Shown here one piece after another: positions 34,725 through 43,365 of a stretch of 64,000 bases of DNA. The notes below the pieces were generated by a model, which saw only the letters and a program-made list of their open reading frames with translations, was not told the DNA's origin and did no database searches. Source of the stretch: an uncultured Eggerthellaceae bacterium. GTDB taxonomy: Bacteria > Actinomycetota > Coriobacteriia > Coriobacteriales > Eggerthellaceae. Each line of letters opens with the position of its first letter. The first letter of the stretch is position 1. Both the position numbers and the translations under genes were made by a program. The stretch lies in contig CAKUFS010000009.1 of the NCBI GenBank assembly GCA_934648845.1, positions 1-64,000 of the forward strand. The letters run 5' to 3'.

Positions 34725-35138
34725 ATGATTGATGTGGTCTTGTTTGCAGGACGTATTCTGCTGGTCGCGTTTTTGTACATCTTTCTGTTTGCCATAATGA
34801 AAACAGGAATCGGCCTGGTACGCGGGCAGCGGCGCAAAGAGCGCAGCTGGTCGCTTACGGTCGAGCACGGCCCCAAAGAGCTCATGGGCGTGCCCATTCC
34901 CGTGAAAAAACCCATCACCGTCGGCCGCAGCCCCGAGGCGGACATCGTTATCGGGTCGGGCTACGTATCCAGCATGCACGCGAAGTTTTCCCTGATGGGA
35001 AATAACCTTTTCGTAGAAGACTTGAACTCGGCGAATGGAACGCTTGTCAATCGCAAGCCCATATCCGGTGCCGTTTCCCTGAAAAACAACGACGTGGTGA
35101 ACACCGGCGACGTCGCGTTTCGCGTTAGGTTCGAATAA
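34725..35138 (+). CDS. fhaB: FhaB-like membrane-anchored FHA domain protein
   Basis: A 137-residue protein with one N-terminal membrane helix (VVLFAGRILLVAFLYIFLF) and a C-terminal FHA domain (ITVGRSPEADIVIG, GYVSSMHAKFS, NSANGTLVNRKP). The FHA core lies in the cytoplasm and should read phosphothreonines made by the neighbouring kinase. It starts 12 bases after fhaA, and its stop overlaps the phosphatase start codon (TAATG). In mycobacteria the counterpart regulates peptidoglycan synthesis. Confidence 0.93.
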   Translation: MIDVVLFAGRILLVAFLYIFLFAIMKTGIGLVRGQRRKERSWSLTVEHGPKELMGVPIPVKKPITVGRSPEADIVIGSGYVSSMHAKFSLMGNNLFVEDLNSANGTLVNRKPISGAVSLKNNDVVNTGDVAFRVRFE

Positions 35139-36385
35139 TGTCCCACGCAACCATCCCCTTGAACGAACGACACAGCAGCACCGTTCCCGCGTACGGCGCG
35201 CGCACCGACGTGGGCCGCATGCGCGATCATAACGAAGATAATTACGTGGCAGCGCCGCCGCTGTACGCCGTGGCCGACGGCATGGGCGGACACGAAGCCG
35301 GCGAAGTGGCATCGAAGATTGCCGTGACCGTGCTTGAACAGCAAGCACCTACCACGCTGGACGCCAACGCGCTGTCCAACGCCGTGGTCACCGCGAACTA
35401 TGCCATTATGCGCGCCGTGGAAGACGGTCATGGCGCCGAAGGCATGGGCTGCACGCTCACCGCCGCTATGGTCAAGGGAGAGCGCCTGCTAATTGCGCAG
35501 GTGGGCGACTCGCGCGCCTATCTTTTGCACCAAAGCCACTTGCAGCAAATCACGCGCGACCACTCGCTTATGTCGCTGCTTATCGAAACGGGCCAGATCA
35601 CGCCGGAGGAAGCGGAAACGCACCCGCAGCGCTCGGTTATAACGCGCGCGCTGGGCGGCAGCATTGATACCGTGCCCGACATTTACGAGCTGAACGTTTC
35701 CGCAGGTGACCGCCTGCTTTTATGCTCCGACGGTCTGTCGAATATGGTAAGCGAAGACGACTTGACCGAAATCCTTACGCGCTTTCGCGACCCGCAGCGC
35801 TGTGCAAACCAGCTGATCAAGCGCGCAAACATGAACGGCGGTAACGACAATATTACCGCCGTGGTGGTAGACATCGAAGGCAACGTGCCCGAGCAAATCC
35901 GCAAGCACAGCCGCAAATCGCGCTTCACCGTGGGCATTGTGGCGTTTTTGCTGCTGGCCGTTTTGGGCGGCGCGTGCTTTGGCGTGTACCATTGGATGAC
36001 GACCTCGGCATACCTGGCGGAAAGCAACGGCCATGTAGCCATTTACCAGGGCGTTGCCGGCGGCTTCTTCGGAATAGACAACAGCGAGCTGGTGGAAGAG
36101 ACCACCATCAACGTGGATGACCTGAACGCCGGCTTGGCGCAGCGCCTGCGGGGCGATGGCGTAAAAGCTGACAACCTGGACGAAGCGCGCCGCTTGGCGC
36201 AGGAATACGCGGAAGACGCCGAACGCAACAAAAGCGTTTCCGCAGGTGGCGAAGATGCCAGCAGCAACGCCACGGGCGCAACGGGCATCGCAACGGGCGC
36301 CGCAGGTGCCACCGCAACCGCCGGCGCGGGCACAACCGTCGCCACCGGCACCGTCGCCGCAGCAACAACTGAAAGCGAGGCATAG
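35138..36385 (+). CDS. pstP: PP2C-family protein phosphatase (PstP/Stp1)
   Basis: A 415-residue protein. Residues about 15-245 are a PP2C domain with metal-site motifs ARTDVGRMRDHNEDN, ADGMGGHEAGE and LIAQVGDSRAYL, then RDHSLM, CSDGLSN and GNDNITAVVV, all present and so likely active. A membrane helix follows (SRFTVGIVAFLLLAVLGG, about 265-290), then an extracellular tail with Ala/Thr-rich repeats. It reverses phosphorylation by the kinase of this operon. Confidence 0.94.
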   Translation: MSHATIPLNERHSSTVPAYGARTDVGRMRDHNEDNYVAAPPLYAVADGMGGHEAGEVASKIAVTVLEQQAPTTLDANALSNAVVTANYAIMRAVEDGHGAEGMGCTLTAAMVKGERLLIAQVGDSRAYLLHQSHLQQITRDHSLMSLLIETGQITPEEAETHPQRSVITRALGGSIDTVPDIYELNVSAGDRLLLCSDGLSNMVSEDDLTEILTRFRDPQRCANQLIKRANMNGGNDNITAVVVDIEGNVPEQIRKHSRKSRFTVGIVAFLLLAVLGGACFGVYHWMTTSAYLAESNGHVAIYQGVAGGFFGIDNSELVEETTINVDDLNAGLAQRLRGDGVKADNLDEARRLAQEYAEDAERNKSVSAGGEDASSNATGATGIATGAAGATATAGAGTTVATGTVAAATTESEA

Positions 36386-36393
36386 AAAACCCC

Positions 36394-39150
36394 ATGTCAA
36401 GAAGAGCAACAGAACTGTTTTTGCTCTGCGCGGCAGCACCCATTATTGTGCTGCTGTTCATCATGCTTGCCATCACTCAGGGCCAGCAAGTGGGGCTTTC
36501 TGCCATTTCCGTTCCCCTTATCATGTTTGGGCTGTTCATTGTGGCGCATCTTGCCGTGCGCAAACTCGCGCCCAGCGCCGACCCCGCGCTGTTACCCATC
36601 ACGTTTGCGCTCACGGGCGTTGGCATGGCGTTCATCACGCGCATCAACCCCAGCATGGCCAACCAGCAACTCATGTGGCTCGCACTGGGCGTAGCGGCGT
36701 TCATTGCCGTGCTCATCTTCGTGAAAAACATTGATGAGCTGGCAAAATACAAATATGTCATGGCGATCATCGGCTTCGCTTTGCTGCTATCCCCCCTGCT
36801 GCCCGTTATTGGCACCGAAAGCTACGGCAGCCGCATTTGGCTCACCTTCGGGCCTTTCAGCTTCCAACCGGGCGAAATCGCTAAAATCGTCATCGTGCTG
36901 TTCCTGGCGGGCTACCTTGCCAGCAACCGCGAAATGCTCTCGGTGTTCACGTGGCGCGTGGGACCGTTCGAGCTGCCCGACGTGCGCACGCTGCTGCCCC
37001 TGCTGTTCATGTGGGCGGTTGCCGTGGTCATTGTGGTATTCGAGAAGGACCTGGGCAGCGCCCTGGTGTTCTTCTTCGTGTTCATTGCCATGCTGTATTT
37101 TGCCAGCGGACGAAAGTTTTACCTGGTCATAAGCTTGCTTTTGGCAAGCCTTGCCGCAGTGGCGCTGTACTTTTTGTTCTCGCACGTGCAAGTGCGCGTG
37201 CAAACATGGCTTGACCCCTTCGCCGACGCGCAAAACACCGGCTACCAGCTGGTGCAAACCCTGTATTCCCTGGCGGACGGCGGGCTGTTCGGCACGGGAA
37301 TCGGCGAAGGCCTGTCCACGCTTATCCCCGTGGTGGAAAGCGACTTCATTTTCGCGTGCATCGGCGAAGAAACCGGCCTTCTGGGCGCCGCGGCACTGCT
37401 GCTGCTGTACCTGAGCTTTGCCATTCGCGGCTTTGCCACGGCGGCGCGCGCGAAAAGCGACGTGAGCTCGTTTGTGGCAGCGGGCCTGACCACCATCATT
37501 GTGCTGCAGGCATTCATCATTGTAGGCGGCGTGACAAAGCTCATCCCGCTCACGGGTCTGACCCTTCCCCTGGTAAGCAAGGGCGGATCATCGCTGCTCA
37601 TGGCGTTTATCTGCGTTGCGCTGCTCATGCGCTGTGGCGATGAAGGCACCAGCCTGGACGAAGAAATTACATCGGCCACCACCATCATCAGCCCCAACAA
37701 CGCGCTGGGCCGCTTCCAGCTGGGCAAACGCCTGACGAGCGGCATGTGCGTGTTTGCTGTGATGTTTGCGCTGTTAGTGGGCAACCTGACCAGCATCATG
37801 GTTGTTAAAGCCGACGACTACAAGGCCATGCCGGCGAACAACCACACCATTTTGAATAACGCGAAGATTCAGCGCGGCTCCATTTCTACCAGCGACGGCG
37901 TGATTTTGGCGCAAAGCACCGCCAACGAAGACGGCACGTACACGCGCGAATACCCGCAGGGAACAACTGCCGCGCACGTGGTGGGATACTTCTCCGAAAC
38001 GTACGGCTCAAGCGGCATCGAGTCGTCGCAAAACGACGTGCTGACCGGCAAGAAAAGCTTTGCCACCTGGAACGACGCACTTGCCGCCGTTACCGGTTCG
38101 GGCACCGCGGGCAACGACATCACACTCACGCTGAACTCCGAAATCCAGAAAGCCGCCGAGCAAGCACTTTCCGGCTACACGGGCGCCTGTGTGGTCATGA
38201 ATCCGAAAACGGGCGCGGTGCTGGGCATGGCGTCTTCGCCCACCTACGATGCTTCCAACCCTGACCAGGCGCTTTCTTCCACCGACGGCAACATGTCGGT
38301 ATACAACCGCGCAACCCAGGCCCTGTATGCGCCGGGCTCCACGTTCAAGATGGTAACGCTCACCAGCGCCCTGGAAACGGGCACGGCAAGCGAAGACACC
38401 ACCTATAGCGCCCCGGGTTCCATGGATATTGGTAACGCGCCGGTCAGGAACTTTGCAAGCACCGATTACGGAACCATTACGCTGGCGCGCGCAACCGAAG
38501 TTTCCTCGAACACCGTGTATGGCCAGCTGGGCGTTCAACTGGGTGCGGAAACGCTGGTAAGCAGCGCCGACAAGTTCGGCTTCGATACCAGCATCGACTT
38601 CGACCTTCCCCTGGTCACATCGCTCATGGCCGACCCCAACGACATGACCACGTGGGAAACCGCTTGGGCTGCCGCGGGCGAGCCCGTGGGTGAAACTTCG
38701 GCCACGCACAAGAGTGCCGCCGGCCCGCAGGCAACGGTGCTGCAAATGGCGCTGGTGGGCTGCGGCATTGCAAATGATGGCGTAATACAGCAGCCGTACC
38801 TGGTAGATAGCATATATAATGCAAACGGAGAGAGAAGTTATACCACTTCGCCGTCGAAACTGCTCAAAGCGACTGATTCCGCCACCGCACAGCGCGTGCG
38901 CACTGTTTTGGAAGGTGTGGTGAACAACGGCACTGGCCAGGCAGCCGCAGTAACGGGCGTGCAGATTGCGGGCAAAACGGGCACGGCGGAGCTTGACGAT
39001 GGCAACAATTATTGGTTTGTGGGCATGGGCCCTTCCGATGACGCAAGCGTGGTAGTCGCGATTGTCATCGAGAAGGGCGAAAGCGGTATTGCCACAAGCC
39101 GTGCGAAAAACATTTTGGAAACCGCATTGCGTGTTCAGGGTAATTTGTAA
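36394..39150 (+). CDS. rodA-pbpA: RodA/FtsW glycosyltransferase fused to a class B penicillin-binding protein
   Basis: A 918-residue single polypeptide. Residues about 1-425 are a SEDS (RodA/FtsW) peptidoglycan polymerase with about ten helices and the PGLTLPLVSKGGSSLL-type end motif. A further helix (about 450-470) leads into a class B transpeptidase domain with all three active motifs: STFK (Ser649-Lys652), SSN (704-706) and KTG (861-863). In actinobacteria rodA and pbpA are normally neighbouring separate genes in this same operon, where their products work as a complex. Here they are one protein, so polymerase and crosslinker are tied one-to-one. It starts 9 bases after pstP and is followed 44 bases on by pknB. 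Confidence 0.95.
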   Translation: MSRRATELFLLCAAAPIIVLLFIMLAITQGQQVGLSAISVPLIMFGLFIVAHLAVRKLAPSADPALLPITFALTGVGMAFITRINPSMANQQLMWLALGVAAFIAVLIFVKNIDELAKYKYVMAIIGFALLLSPLLPVIGTESYGSRIWLTFGPFSFQPGEIAKIVIVLFLAGYLASNREMLSVFTWRVGPFELPDVRTLLPLLFMWAVAVVIVVFEKDLGSALVFFFVFIAMLYFASGRKFYLVISLLLASLAAVALYFLFSHVQVRVQTWLDPFADAQNTGYQLVQTLYSLADGGLFGTGIGEGLSTLIPVVESDFIFACIGEETGLLGAAALLLLYLSFAIRGFATAARAKSDVSSFVAAGLTTIIVLQAFIIVGGVTKLIPLTGLTLPLVSKGGSSLLMAFICVALLMRCGDEGTSLDEEITSATTIISPNNALGRFQLGKRLTSGMCVFAVMFALLVGNLTSIMVVKADDYKAMPANNHTILNNAKIQRGSISTSDGVILAQSTANEDGTYTREYPQGTTAAHVVGYFSETYGSSGIESSQNDVLTGKKSFATWNDALAAVTGSGTAGNDITLTLNSEIQKAAEQALSGYTGACVVMNPKTGAVLGMASSPTYDASNPDQALSSTDGNMSVYNRATQALYAPGSTFKMVTLTSALETGTASEDTTYSAPGSMDIGNAPVRNFASTDYGTITLARATEVSSNTVYGQLGVQLGAETLVSSADKFGFDTSIDFDLPLVTSLMADPNDMTTWETAWAAAGEPVGETSATHKSAAGPQATVLQMALVGCGIANDGVIQQPYLVDSIYNANGERSYTTSPSKLLKATDSATAQRVRTVLEGVVNNGTGQAAAVTGVQIAGKTGTAELDDGNNYWFVGMGPSDDASVVVAIVIEKGESGIATSRAKNILETALRVQGNL

Positions 39151-39193
39151 GAGGATATAGGGATAACAGCAAAAAGCCTTAAGGAGCAAAGAA

Positions 39194-41197
39194 ATGGCTG
39201 GCGATTTCGTAGGACGGGTCTTTAGCGACCGCTATAAAATTACAGAACGAATTGGCGTGGGAGGCATGGCGGAAGTCTACCGTGCTCAGGATACCGTATT
39301 GGGACGCACCGTTGCCGTAAAGGTGATGCTGCCCCAGTATGCGGAAAGCCCCGATTTCACCCAACGTTTCAAGCAGGAAGCCGCTGCCGCCGCCAACCTG
39401 CAGAGTCCCTACATTGTAAACATCTACGACTGGGGCAACGATAACGGCACGTACTACATTGTGATGGAGCTCATCCGCGGCACCGATCTGAAGACCGGCA
39501 TCAAAGCGCGCGGCGCACTCAACCAGCGCAAAGTTGCGGAAATCGGTTCGCAGGTGTGCTCGGCACTCAACGTTGCTCACAACCAGGATCTGATTCACCG
39601 CGACATCAAGCCACAGAACATCATGGTGCAGCCCGATGGCAACATCAAAGTCATGGACTTTGGCATTGCGCACGCGAAAAACTCCGTGAAAACCCAAACA
39701 TCCAGCGTTTTGGGCACGGCGCACTATATCTCCCCCGAGCAGGCGCAGGGCAAGGAGCTTGACGCCGCCAGCGACATTTACTCGCTGGGCATTGTGCTGT
39801 TCGAAGCTGCCACCGGTCAGCTGCCCTTCGACGGCCCCGATGCCATTAGCGTAGCCATGAAGCAGGTCAACGAGCTGCCGCCCTACCCCAGCGATTTCAA
39901 CCCCAACATTGATCCCGCGCTTGAAGAGATCATCATGAAAGCGCTGGAGAAGAACCCGCGCGACCGCTTCTCAAGCGCGCAGGAAATGCGTGCCGCCCTG
40001 AACGATTACTTGGCAGGACGCACGCCCAGCTTCTCTAGAAATGTGTCTTCATCTGCAAAAACCGCTTATCTGGGCAACGGCGTGCAGGCAGGACCCGCGG
40101 GAGCTACCATGGTGTTGCCGGGTGGCGCCGCCGCGCAAAACGGCAGCTACGCAGGACGCGGCCCGCTGGACAAAACTGCCGTGTTGCCTGCATCTGAGAG
40201 CGCCGTTATGGGCGCTGGATCAGCAGGCGGGGCGGCATCGAACCGCAGCTATCGCCACAACAACGCCCTTGACGAAGAGCCGAAGGGCGGCGTTTCGCGG
40301 CGCGCCGTGGTGGGCGGCATTATTGCCGTGATCGTTGTGGCGCTGCTTGCTATCGGCGGCTTCAAGATGTTCGGCTCAAGCAGCGGCGAGGAAATCGAAG
40401 TGCCTAACGTGATGGGCATGACCTCGCGCGAAGCAACGGCGGCGCTCAAGGCTGCTGGCTTTGAGCTGGGCACCACCGATAAATCCTACGACACCGATGC
40501 AAAAGATGGCGAAGTGATCAAGCAGAACCCCGCTGCCAAGACAAAGGCCGCAAAGGGCTCTAAGGTCAACATCACCGTTTCCCTGGGCGCCGAGCAAGTT
40601 GTGGTGCCCAACTTGGACAACATGACGGCCAAGGAAGCTCAGGATGCCCTGACCAAGGCAGGCCTGGTTGCACGCGCGGGTACCGCTGAGTATTCCGCCG
40701 ACGTTGACGTGAACCACATTATCAGGCAGTCCCCCGCTGCCGGTGAAACGGTAACGAAGGGCGACACCGTTGAGTACATCTTGTCGCTGGGCGCCGAAAA
40801 CGTGACCGTCCCCAGCGTGGTGGGCTATTCGCAAAGCGGCGCGGAATCGGCACTTTCGGCAGCTGGTTTCAGCGTGAACGTGAAAACGCAGCACAGCAGT
40901 TCGGTCTCCGAGGGGCTGGTTATCAGCCAAAGCCCGAATGGCGGCAAGCTTGAGAAGGGTGAAACGGTCACGATTGTGGTAAGCTTGGGCGAAGACCCTG
41001 CGACCGCCGAAGTTGACATCCCCAATGTAGTGGGCAAAACGCTCAGCCAGGCAAAAAGCGCCCTAAGTGCCGCTGGGTTCAACGTTTCCGTAAGCGGCCA
41101 GGAAGACGATTCGGCAAGGGTTGCTTCTCAATCGCAAACGGGAACGGCTGCAAAGGGTACGACCATCACGCTTACCCTTGAGCAGAAGCAACCGTAG
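39194..41197 (+). CDS. pknB: PknB-type Ser/Thr kinase with four PASTA domains
   Basis: A 667-residue membrane kinase with TTAAGGAG before its ATG. Cytoplasmic kinase domain (about 10-275): GVGGMAEVY glycine loop, VAVKVM with Lys43, HRDIKPQN catalytic loop (Asp137), DFG at 155-157, and GTAHYISPEQ. A Ser/Gly/Ala juxtamembrane region follows, then a membrane helix (AVVGGIIAVIVVALLAIGG, about 375-393) and four extracellular PASTA repeats (about 398-667), each with VPNVMGM- or VPSVVGYS-type starts, that bind peptidoglycan fragments. Substrates likely include FhaA/FhaB and the fused RodA-PBP2. Last gene of the operon; a sodium-coupled transporter follows 23 bases later. Confidence 0.95.
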   Translation: MAGDFVGRVFSDRYKITERIGVGGMAEVYRAQDTVLGRTVAVKVMLPQYAESPDFTQRFKQEAAAAANLQSPYIVNIYDWGNDNGTYYIVMELIRGTDLKTGIKARGALNQRKVAEIGSQVCSALNVAHNQDLIHRDIKPQNIMVQPDGNIKVMDFGIAHAKNSVKTQTSSVLGTAHYISPEQAQGKELDAASDIYSLGIVLFEAATGQLPFDGPDAISVAMKQVNELPPYPSDFNPNIDPALEEIIMKALEKNPRDRFSSAQEMRAALNDYLAGRTPSFSRNVSSSAKTAYLGNGVQAGPAGATMVLPGGAAAQNGSYAGRGPLDKTAVLPASESAVMGAGSAGGAASNRSYRHNNALDEEPKGGVSRRAVVGGIIAVIVVALLAIGGFKMFGSSSGEEIEVPNVMGMTSREATAALKAAGFELGTTDKSYDTDAKDGEVIKQNPAAKTKAAKGSKVNITVSLGAEQVVVPNLDNMTAKEAQDALTKAGLVARAGTAEYSADVDVNHIIRQSPAAGETVTKGDTVEYILSLGAENVTVPSVVGYSQSGAESALSAAGFSVNVKTQHSSSVSEGLVISQSPNGGKLEKGETVTIVVSLGEDPATAEVDIPNVVGKTLSQAKSALSAAGFNVSVSGQEDDSARVASQSQTGTAAKGTTITLTLEQKQP

Positions 41198-41220
41198 TGA
41201 CCGTATAGAGGAGTATGCAC

Positions 41221-42609
41221 GTGCAGGAACGCGAAAAGTTCGGGAGCCGACTGGGCTTCATCCTTATCAGCGCAGGATGCGCAATCGGCTTGGGCAACGT
41301 TTGGCGTTTCCCGTACATCACCGGAGAATACGGTGGCGGCGCGTTTGTGCTCATGTACCTGATTTTCCTGGTTATCCTGGGTCTTCCCATTATGGCCATG
41401 GAATTTGCCGTGGGCCGCGGCAGCCAAAAAGGCATTGCGAAGTCGTTTGACGCGCTAGAGCCGGAAGGTTCGAAGTGGCACATCTATAAGTGGATTGCCA
41501 TTGCGGGCAACGCGCTGCTCATGATGTTCTACACCGTTGTTGCCGGCTGGTTCTTGAACTATGCTGTGAAAACGGCAGCAGGCCAGTTCGTAGGCGTAAC
41601 CGCCGAAAGCAGCGCCGCCGCGTTCACCGCCATGCTGGGCAACCCCGGCGAGCTGATTTTATGGTGCTTCGTGGTAATCATCATTGGCGCCGTGGTGTGC
41701 AGCTTGGGCGTGCGCAAGGGCGTGGAAAACGTCACGCGTTTTATGATGGTGGGCCTGTTCGCGCTCATTTTGATTTTGGTCGTGCGTGCCGTTACGCTGG
41801 GCGAAGGCGCTCTGGAAGGCATTGCCTTCTACCTGAAGCCCGATTTCTCTAAGATTTTCTGCGACCCCGCCACCGCCGCAGACGCGATTTACGCCGCTAT
41901 GGGCCAAAGCTTCTTCACGCTCTCCATTGGCATGGGTTCCATGGCTATTTTCGGCAGCTACATTGGCAAGGACCGCAGCCTTTTCGGCGAGGCAACCACC
42001 ATCGGCATTCTTGATACCGCTGTGGCGCTGCTTGCTGGTCTGATCATCTTCCCCGCTTGCTTCGCATTTGGCGTTGAGCCGGGTTCGGGCGCTGGTCTGG
42101 CGTTCATCACGTTGCCCAACATCTTCGAGCAAATGCCGCTTGGCCAGTTGTGGGGCACGCTGTTCTTCCTGTTCATGTCGTTCGCGGCGCTTTCGACCGT
42201 TATTGCCGTGTTCGAAAACCTTATTGCGTTCGGCATGGATCAGTGGGGCTGGAGCCGCAAGAAAAGCTCCATTGTCACGTGCGTTGGCATGCTGGTTTTG
42301 GTGCTGCCGGCCATCTTTGGCATGAATCCCGAGCTGGGCACGTACCTGCCCATTGGCGGTACGGTTGACGGCCTTGAGGACTTCATTGTTTCCAACAACA
42401 TTTTGCCCATTGGTTCGCTTATCTTTATTGGGTTCTGCGTGAGCAAAAAAGGCTGGGGCTGGAAAAACTTCCTAGAGGAAGCAAACAGCGGCGACGGTCT
42501 GAAGTTCCCCACCTGGCTGTATAACTGGATGCGCTTTGGCGTGCCCGTGCTGATCATCGTTATTCTGATAGCGGGCTGGATCCCCATCATCCAGGGTCTC
42601 ATCAGCTAA
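41221..42609 (+). CDS. Sodium-dependent neurotransmitter-type transporter (NSS/SNF family)
   Basis: About 462 residues with 11-12 helices. The first-helix signature SAGCAIGLGNVWRFPYITGE carries the sodium- and substrate-binding residues of the LeuT fold. GTG 41221 is preferred over ATG 41215, since GAGGAG lies seven bases before the GTG but only one base before the ATG. It may import an amino acid such as tryptophan or tyrosine by sodium co-transport. The 23-base gap to pknB raises the chance of co-transcription, though the functions differ. Confidence 0.93.
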   Translation: MQEREKFGSRLGFILISAGCAIGLGNVWRFPYITGEYGGGAFVLMYLIFLVILGLPIMAMEFAVGRGSQKGIAKSFDALEPEGSKWHIYKWIAIAGNALLMMFYTVVAGWFLNYAVKTAAGQFVGVTAESSAAAFTAMLGNPGELILWCFVVIIIGAVVCSLGVRKGVENVTRFMMVGLFALILILVVRAVTLGEGALEGIAFYLKPDFSKIFCDPATAADAIYAAMGQSFFTLSIGMGSMAIFGSYIGKDRSLFGEATTIGILDTAVALLAGLIIFPACFAFGVEPGSGAGLAFITLPNIFEQMPLGQLWGTLFFLFMSFAALSTVIAVFENLIAFGMDQWGWSRKKSSIVTCVGMLVLVLPAIFGMNPELGTYLPIGGTVDGLEDFIVSNNILPIGSLIFIGFCVSKKGWGWKNFLEEANSGDGLKFPTWLYNWMRFGVPVLIIVILIAGWIPIIQGLIS

Positions 42610-42611
42610 TT

Positions 42612-42642
42612 TGTTGACAAATTACCCCACCTTTTGTCAACA
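42612..42642. repeat. TGTTGACAAA/TTTGTCAACA hairpin, 3 bases after the NSS stop codon
   Basis: A perfect 10-bp inverted repeat around the loop TTACCCCACCT, starting three bases after the transporter stop codon. The same hairpin in reverse orientation (52022-52052) lies five bases after the lysS stop codon. Its right half, CCCCACCTTTTGTCAACATT with the next bases (26 in all, 42625-42650), recurs exactly at 42995-43020. Confidence 0.8.
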
Positions 42643-42707
42643 TTTCGCGCGCCGCCTTCTCCTTCGCGGCCCCCGCATCTTCCGGAAAACATCGAATCGT
42701 GGTCATC

Positions 42708-42914
42708 TTGTCGGAAAATGGGAGCAGATGTGCAAAATATTACTGTTCGGGGTAGGTTGGAGGGTCACCGGTCTCCGTCCTCTTGGCGCTTGTGATGCAC
42801 GACCTGGGCTTTTGTGGGTTCGCTTCGTCTCAAGCGGTGCTGTTCGGTCTGCAAATGCCTTCCGAGGTGCCCCGAACGGGAATATTTTGCGCATTTGGGA
42901 AGAAAAAACGACAA
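42708..42914. repeat. Palindromic intergenic element E7 (TTGTCG class, 207 bp, arm type C)
   Basis: Ends TTGTCG (42708) and CGACAA (42914). Inverted arms with GTGCAAAATATTACTGTTCG and its inverted partner, then GGGGTAGG. Central box CACGACCTGGGCTTTT. Bracketed by the 26-bp direct repeats at 42625 and 42995. Confidence 0.88.
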
Positions 42915-43017
42915 CATGCTGCTGTAGGACCAAACGAGGGGTGTCGAAAACACAACATACCGCAGGCAAAACAGACCTGACCGCTTGACGCCGCCCCCAC
43001 CTTTTGTCAACATTTCG

Positions 43018-43050
43018 CGCCTTCCCTTTGCCCAAGGGGAAGGCGTTTTT
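43018..43050 (+). terminator. Rho-independent terminator
   Basis: The stem CGCCTTCCC (43018-43026) / GGGAAGGCG (43037-43045) is followed by TTTTT. It is about 410 bases after the NSS transporter stop, so it may end a long 3' region that includes element E7. Confidence 0.75.
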
Positions 43051-43365
43051 GTTGCGCACGAACGTATGCGGCGGGCTGCGTGCGGCATGCGCGGGCGACG
43101 AGGCGAAGGCAACGCGCGGCAGGTGCGGCGCGGTAAGCGTCGTGCTGGCGGCGTGGCAGCGTGCGGCATGCGGCGCTGCGGCGGATGCGCCGCGGTAAGC
43201 CGACGCCCGCATGCGTTCCTGGCGGGTGCCTTCTTCGTGCGGTTCTTTGAAGACGAAGTGTCAACTTAGCAACAACGCCCCAAGCTGGATAAACGGAAGC
43301 GCGGTTTTCGCATACCATGCACATAATGCCTTGTTGGCGTCACTTATTTTGGGAAGAAGAATCGC

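Larger units (their letters stand above)
42610..43365. other. Intergenic stretch with repeats, element E7 and a terminator
   Basis: Contains the TGTTGACAAA hairpin (42612-42642), element E7 (42708-42914), a second copy of the 26-bp hairpin-right-half sequence (42995-43020), the terminator at 43018-43050, and GC-rich filler up to the MacB-like gene. No gene seen. Confidence 0.7.

Noticed and set aside
33987..35348. 453-codon minus-strand open frame across fhaA, fhaB and pstP
   Set aside because: Antisense to three recognised genes, with Cys/Gly-rich nonsense translation from Ala-rich DNA.
38008..39189. 393-codon minus-strand open frame opposite the PBP part
   Set aside because: Antisense shadow; the sense strand has complete penicillin-binding motifs.
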